Shown here in pieces: positions 60,133 through 64,000 of a DNA stretch of 64,000 bases. The stretch is from the NCBI RefSeq assembly GCF_902506345.1, contig NZ_LR733413.1:1652569-1716568 (forward strand), written 5' to 3'. The translations under genes and the position numbers were made by a program. This DNA comes from Flavobacterium sp. 9R (GTDB lineage: Bacteria > Bacteroidota > Bacteroidia > Flavobacteriales > Flavobacteriaceae). The notes below the pieces were generated by a model. It ran no database searches. It saw only the letters and a program-made list of their open reading frames with translations, and had not been told where the DNA came from. How positions within the stretch are numbered: the first letter of the stretch is position 1; each line of letters opens with the position of its first letter.

Positions 60133-60795
60133 TTACTCCAAACTCACCAAATCATTTTGCAAGGCAAAAACCACTAATCCAGCCACATTTCTTGAGTTGG
60201 TTTTTAGCAACAAATTAGTTCTGTGCCCTTCAACTGTTCTAGGACTTATAAATAAGTAGTCCCCTATTTCTACCGCATTTTTTTGCTTACAAATCAGTTT
60301 AAGGACTTCAATTTCACGTTCCGAGAGCATGCTTTTATCCAAACAGCTTTTTAGCTTACTTCCAGAAAGCGATGCTTCTTTAATTACACTAACTACTTCA
60401 TCCGAATAATAAAATCCCTTGCAAGCCACCTCATTGATGGTAGCAATCAATTCTTCTGGAGAAGCATTCTTCAATAGATAAGATGACGCACCAACATCAA
60501 TCATGTTAGCAATAAATGCCTTAGAATGATAACTTGTTAGCGCAATAATTTTTATTTCGGGAAACTCTTTATGAATGATTTTTGTGGCTTCTACACCATT
60601 AATAATGGGCATTTTTAAATCCATTATTACAATGTCGGGAAGCTCATACGTACTTCTAAGAAAAGCAATCAATTCTTGTCCGTTATTGGCTTCGTGTAGT
60701 ATTGAAAAATTGGGCTCTCTACTTAAAATAAATTCCAAACCTTTTCTAAAGAGCTCTTCATCGTCTACTAAAATAATTTTGATCGTTTTGGTCAT
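60133..60795 (-). CDS. NarL/FixJ-type response regulator
   Basis: 220 residues. Receiver with D11-D12 and phospho-acceptor D59 (DIVIMDLKMPIINGV), K in the ALTSYHSKAF turn, and a LuxR HTH (LSEREIEVLKLICKQKNAVE; SPRTVEGHRTNLLLK). It lies two bases after the histidine kinase gene, so the two form one operon. Target genes are unknown. Confidence 0.92.
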   Translation of the reverse strand: MTKTIKIILVDDEELFRKGLEFILSREPNFSILHEANNGQELIAFLRSTYELPDIVIMDLKMPIINGVEATKIIHKEFPEIKIIALTSYHSKAFIANMIDVGASSYLLKNASPEELIATINEVACKGFYYSDEVVSVIKEASLSGSKLKSCLDKSMLSEREIEVLKLICKQKNAVEIGDYLFISPRTVEGHRTNLLLKTNSRNVAGLVVFALQNDLVSLE

Positions 60796-60797
60796 AA

Positions 60798-61589
60798 CTA
60801 AAAAACAAATTCTACTTGTACTCCTTTCGAAACCTCAGAATAAAAAGACAGTTTGCCTTTTAAGAATGAGATCCTACTTTCGATATTTTTTAATCCTAAG
60901 CCCTTTTGATGTGAACAATCGCCTGCATCAAATCCGATTCCGTTATCAGTATACATACATTTTGTATACTCCCCTTCTTTGAGAAAGGTCACCGTTATAA
61001 TCGTTGCTTTTCCATGACGAATGGAATTATTCAATAACTCTTGCAAAATTCTAAAAACATGCAGTTGCTTTCTTATTTCGGATTCTTCAAAAGTTACTTC
61101 ATTTTCATAAATAACTTGTACACCTTTGGCGGAACTAAACTCCATACATAATTCTTCTACCCCTGCATCTAAACCAAATTTTTCTAAAACTGGCGGCAAT
61201 AAATCATGCGCAATCTTCCTCGAATTCTCCAATGCCTTTCCTGTTAGCGTAATTACATTGGATTTAATTTTCTCTACATCAGCAGTTGAAAGATTAGGAG
61301 TAGCCAACAAATGGGCGTTTAAAGCTACTACATTCAACTTTGAGCTGATATCATCATGTAAATCTTGAGCAATTCGCTTTCTCTCTGCTTCTTGCGTTTC
61401 AATTACTGCTTTTAAGAGCTCTTTTTGATGAAATATTTCAGCATCTTTCTTTTCAATTTCTTTTTGAATAATTTTTTTTCTAGAAAAATAGAAAAAAACA
61501 ATAAGCACCACTGCCAGAATTGTAAAAAAGAAGGAAGTGTACAAAATAACTAGAACAATTTCTTTCTCTGTAATGGAAGTTGCATCCAT
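60798..61589 (-). CDS. NarX/DesK-type histidine kinase with one membrane helix
   Basis: 263 residues. One N-terminal helix (VLVILYTSFFFTILAVVLI), a coiled coil, then HisKA_3 with His78 (RKRIAQDLHDDISSKLN) and an ATPase domain (LQELLNNSIRHGKA; TDNGIGFDAG; GLGLKNIESRI). It has no sensory domain, so input is probably intramembrane or through a partner, perhaps the neighbouring small membrane protein. Partner of the response regulator just downstream. Confidence 0.9.
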   Translation of the reverse strand: MDATSITEKEIVLVILYTSFFFTILAVVLIVFFYFSRKKIIQKEIEKKDAEIFHQKELLKAVIETQEAERKRIAQDLHDDISSKLNVVALNAHLLATPNLSTADVEKIKSNVITLTGKALENSRKIAHDLLPPVLEKFGLDAGVEELCMEFSSAKGVQVIYENEVTFEESEIRKQLHVFRILQELLNNSIRHGKATIITVTFLKEGEYTKCMYTDNGIGFDAGDCSHQKGLGLKNIESRISFLKGKLSFYSEVSKGVQVEFVF

Positions 61590-61681
61590 GTATTGTGTGG
61601 TATTATCTATTTGGGGACTATAATGGTATCAAAAATAGCTTAATTTATTATAAACCACAAAAATTAACTAAAAAAAAGGCT

Positions 61682-62311
61682 TTAACGCTTTTTTTTACCT
61701 AAAAAACTTACTTTACAATCATATAATATAAACAAATAATAAACAATTAATAAAAAAGAGTTAAAATATACAAGAAGAAATTTAAAATCATTATCTAATT
61801 TCACATTAATATTTCCTACAATATAAATTAATGTGCTAGCAAGTAAATATAGAATAAGCCCTATAGTGACATAATAATATTTTTTTTCTGAAGTCAGCAT
61901 ATTGTACAAATGAAGAACCGCAAATACAATGACACTCAAATTGGTAATCACTATTACCAATAGGTTATATTTAAAAAATTGTTCATAATCCAACAAACTT
62001 TGCACTCCAATTATTATTGCATTCAAAACCATTGTAGTATGAATGATTGTTTTTTGGCTTCTAGAATTCATCAACGAACCATAAAAAAATCCTAGCGCCA
62101 TCATTTGCCCAATAAAAAACAAATTCATTAAAAATAAATTATTCTTGTGCAAATGGTAAAATGCCTCCATACTTAACTGCATGATGGTAGCAAAAAGGAG
62201 GTAGATTAAAAAAAAGCCATTAACTTTTTCTTTTTTGAAAAAGCTAATGGCAAATAAGACTGAATCTAGTATTAAAACAGAATATCCAAAATAAATTAAA
62301 AAATCAATCAT
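61682..62311 (-). CDS. Multi-helix membrane protein of unknown function
   Basis: 209 residues with about seven hydrophobic helices (LIYFGYSVLILDSVLFAISF, FLMNLFFIGQMMALGFFYGS, YVTIGLILYLLASTLIYIVG, LLVYFNSFLLIVYYLFILYD). It resembles small flavobacterial membrane proteins often near histidine kinases. It starts after the 62314 gene with only two bases between, so they are probably cotranscribed. Confidence 0.7.
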   Translation of the reverse strand: MIDFLIYFGYSVLILDSVLFAISFFKKEKVNGFFLIYLLFATIMQLSMEAFYHLHKNNLFLMNLFFIGQMMALGFFYGSLMNSRSQKTIIHTTMVLNAIIIGVQSLLDYEQFFKYNLLVIVITNLSVIVFAVLHLYNMLTSEKKYYYVTIGLILYLLASTLIYIVGNINVKLDNDFKFLLVYFNSFLLIVYYLFILYDCKVSFLGKKKR

Positions 62312-62313
62312 TT

Positions 62314-62691
62314 TTATATATTCATTGGACTATTGGGATCTCCAAATGGCGGACAAAGACGAGTACCATCATATACAATCTCAGCTTCTTTAGCCGCTTC
62401 ATTATTCAAAGTTTTTGGAAATACATCTTCGTAGATCCCTGTCTTTACGTTCAAACGTGTCCCTACTAACATTAAGGCTTGCTCTCCCTGATCGTTTATT
62501 CCAACATAAGCCCTAACGGCATCAATTTTTTGTTTCATAACCCCTTGAAGGGATTCGATAGGAATAAGATACCCATCAATTTTTTTAGCTCTTGATTCAG
62601 CCTCAATCGCCGTTTCTTTGTATTTTCTTACCCATTCTTGAGCAGTTGGCAAGGTAATTTCAATTTCTTTAGGTAATTTTTCTTCACTCAT
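62314..62691 (-). CDS. Hypothetical soluble protein
   Basis: 125 residues without signal peptide or membrane segment. Segments: EITLPTAQEWVRKYKETA, DGYLIPIESLQGVMKQK, VRAYVGINDQGEQALMLVG and a Pro-rich tail (CPPFGDPNSPMNI). Not recognised. It shares a probable operon with the downstream membrane protein. Confidence 0.65.
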   Translation of the reverse strand: MSEEKLPKEIEITLPTAQEWVRKYKETAIEAESRAKKIDGYLIPIESLQGVMKQKIDAVRAYVGINDQGEQALMLVGTRLNVKTGIYEDVFPKTLNNEAAKEAEIVYDGTRLCPPFGDPNSPMNI

Positions 62692-62777
62692 AACTTTAAT
62701 AAATTATTGGTTGATAATAGTTTAAGCTAAGCTAGTCATTTTTTTATTACAAAATAAAAAATATAAGGAAGAATTCT

Positions 62778-62819
62778 CTTTCTAAGAATTGTAGCTGTTC
62801 ATAAAGGTGTCTTAGAAAG
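62778..62819. terminator. Hairpin at the 3' end of dnaB
   Basis: CTTTCTAAGA (62778-62787) pairs with TCTTAGAAAG (62810-62819), overlapping the dnaB stop. A second AT hairpin (ATTTTTTATT/AATAAAAAAT) follows on the minus strand at 62739-62762. Together they probably end the dnaB message. Confidence 0.5.
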
Positions 62820-64000
62820 GGACATCACTGTCATCCTCTGGATCATTATTAAAGGTACTACCAAAAGCTTCATTTGCTGTTGGTAAATTTCTAGTAAAAT
62901 CCTCCTGATTCATACTAGAAGGCAAATCGTCATAACCACTGCTGTAATCCTCTAAGTTGTCAAATTTACCAAGGCTACCTACGAATTTTAATCTAACGTT
63001 CTCTAAACCACCGTTCCTGTGCTTTGCGATAATGAATTCTGCTTGACCAGCGGTTGGAGACTGCTCTTCATCATCCCATTCTTCAATTTTGTAATACTCG
63101 GGACGATAAATAAAGGAAACGATATCCGCATCCTGCTCAATCGCACCCGATTCACGAAGATCCGAAAGCAAAGGACGTTTACTAGAACCACGTGTCTCAA
63201 CGGCACGAGATAACTGTGAAAGCGCTATTACAGGAACATTTAATTCTTTTGCCAAAGCCTTTAAGTTCCTAGAGATGGTTGAAATCTCTTGTTCACGATT
63301 TCCGCCCCCTTTTCCATTTCCTCCTGCAGTCATTAACTGCAAATAATCGACGATAATCAATTTTATACCATGCTGTGAAGCCAAACGACGGCATTTCGCA
63401 CGCAAGTCAAAAATAGAAAGCGAAGGAGAATCATCTATAAACAAAGGTGCTTTTTCCAAGTTTTTCACCTTGGTACTTAATTGTTCCCACTCAAATTTTT
63501 CTAATTTACCCGTACGTAATTTTTCAGAAGACAAACCAGTTTCAGAAGAAATCAAACGCGTAATCAACTGTACGGAAGACATCTCCAAAGAGAAAACAGC
63601 TACAGGTTTTTGAAAATCGATAGCAATGTTTCTGGCCATAGATAATACGAAAGCCGTTTTACCCATACCCGGACGAGCCGCGATAATAATTAAATCTGAA
63701 GGTTGCCAACCCGATGTTACTTTATCCAATTTTTCAAAACCAGTTGCTACACCACTAAGCCCTTCTTGACCTGCAATTTCTTCAATTCTTTTTTTAGCTT
63801 GCAACACCAAACTCTGAGCCGTTTCGGAACTACGTTTTACGTTACCTTGCGTCACTTCATACAGCTTTGACTCCGCTTTGTCCAATAAATCAAAAACATC
63901 GGTGGTCTCGTCATACGATTCTTCAATAATTTCAGAAGAAATACGAATCAAACTTCTTTGAATGTACTTTTGAAGAATGATTCTTGAGTGAAATTCAATA
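62812..64000 (-). CDS. dnaB: Replicative DNA helicase, 5' end beyond the window
   Basis: The frame is open to the window edge, so the N-terminal domain is missing. The visible 396 residues hold the RecA-like helicase domain: IIAARPGMGKTAFVLSMA (Walker A), VAVFSLEMSSVQL, KLIIVDYLQLM (Walker B), PVIALSQLSRAVETRG and SDLRESGAIEQDAD. An acidic tail ends in DPEDDSDVPF. No intein or insertion is seen. The hexameric enzyme unwinds DNA at the fork. A conserved core gene marking the end of the nitrogen region. Confidence 0.95.
   Translation of the reverse strand, partial: IEFHSRIILQKYIQRSLIRISSEIIEESYDETTDVFDLLDKAESKLYEVTQGNVKRSSETAQSLVLQAKKRIEEIAGQEGLSGVATGFEKLDKVTSGWQPSDLIIIAARPGMGKTAFVLSMARNIAIDFQKPVAVFSLEMSSVQLITRLISSETGLSSEKLRTGKLEKFEWEQLSTKVKNLEKAPLFIDDSPSLSIFDLRAKCRRLASQHGIKLIIVDYLQLMTAGGNGKGGGNREQEISTISRNLKALAKELNVPVIALSQLSRAVETRGSSKRPLLSDLRESGAIEQDADIVSFIYRPEYYKIEEWDDEEQSPTAGQAEFIIAKHRNGGLENVRLKFVGSLGKFDNLEDYSSGYDDLPSSMNQEDFTRNLPTANEAFGSTFNNDPEDDSDVPF

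Overview
The window looks like chromosomal DNA from a Bacteroidota bacterium, most likely a flavobacterium. The evidence is the low GC content, a type IX secretion C-terminal sorting domain, start codons without clear Shine-Dalgarno sites, repeated TAnnTTTG promoter elements, and families typical of that group (SHOCT, NirV, NorDQ, the MoaC-MoaB fusion, alginate-export porins). No rRNA, tRNA, CRISPR array or intact transposase was seen.

Layout. (1) 1-3.5 kb is an AT-rich accessory stretch: a partial PH/SHOCT gene, a decayed small gene, a BRCT protein, a secreted NHL-repeat protein and a PD-(D/E)XK-like protein. (2) 3.6-5.2 kb holds a lipoprotein, a secreted EEP nuclease and a hairpin-rich spacer. 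(3) 5.2-13.2 kb (minus) carries molybdenum cofactor genes: moaA, a moaC-moaB fusion, moaE, a moeB-rhodanese, moaD, mobA, a TauE/SafE transporter, a ModE-like regulator with a ModE-type operator, and moeA. (4) 13.3-22.8 kb (minus) is a nitrate reduction operon: outer-membrane porin, two NarK transporters, a membrane cytochrome-b-like protein, a Mo catalytic subunit, a four-cluster ferredoxin and a Rieske protein. This set matches neither textbook NarGHI nor NapABC. (5) 23.3-33.5 kb (minus) is denitrification: nirK fused to cytochrome c, a cytochrome c, nirV and a SCO protein; then norC, norB, norQ, norD, a DUF438/PAS protein, norE and norF. (6) 33.7-36.7 kb (plus) is a nitric-oxide stress module: ric, two membrane proteins and an Rrf2 regulator. 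(7) 37-45 kb (plus) has nirB, nirD, a DUF4202 gene, a NarX/NarL-like pair and a third nitrate transporter. (8) 45.4-50.2 kb (minus) has a porin and a nitrate ABC transporter. (9) 50.5-58.2 kb has a Crp/Fnr regulator divergent from a fused assimilatory nitrate reductase, an unusual NiR/SiR-like rubredoxin protein, a thioesterase and siroheme cobA. (10) 58.4-64 kb has a secreted protein of unknown role, a 46-residue membrane protein, a second two-component pair, two unknowns and partial dnaB.

Together the genes would take nitrate across both membranes, reduce it to nitrite, and then either denitrify it to N2O (no nosZ here) or reduce it to ammonium with NirBD, supported by Moco and siroheme synthesis.

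The most interesting signals are regulatory. A palindrome TA(A/C)GTA-N4-TAC(T/G)TA recurs at six promoters of the assimilatory half. A separate 26-bp palindrome AATAAAAGA-N8-TCTTTTATT lies at the nirK, norC and ric promoters, with a weaker copy at the porin. An identical FNR-like box, ATGATAAAAATCAT, lies at the porin and norC/ric promoters. These define two testable regulons, whose likely regulators (Crp/Fnr at 50541 and Rrf2 at 36225) are encoded in the window.
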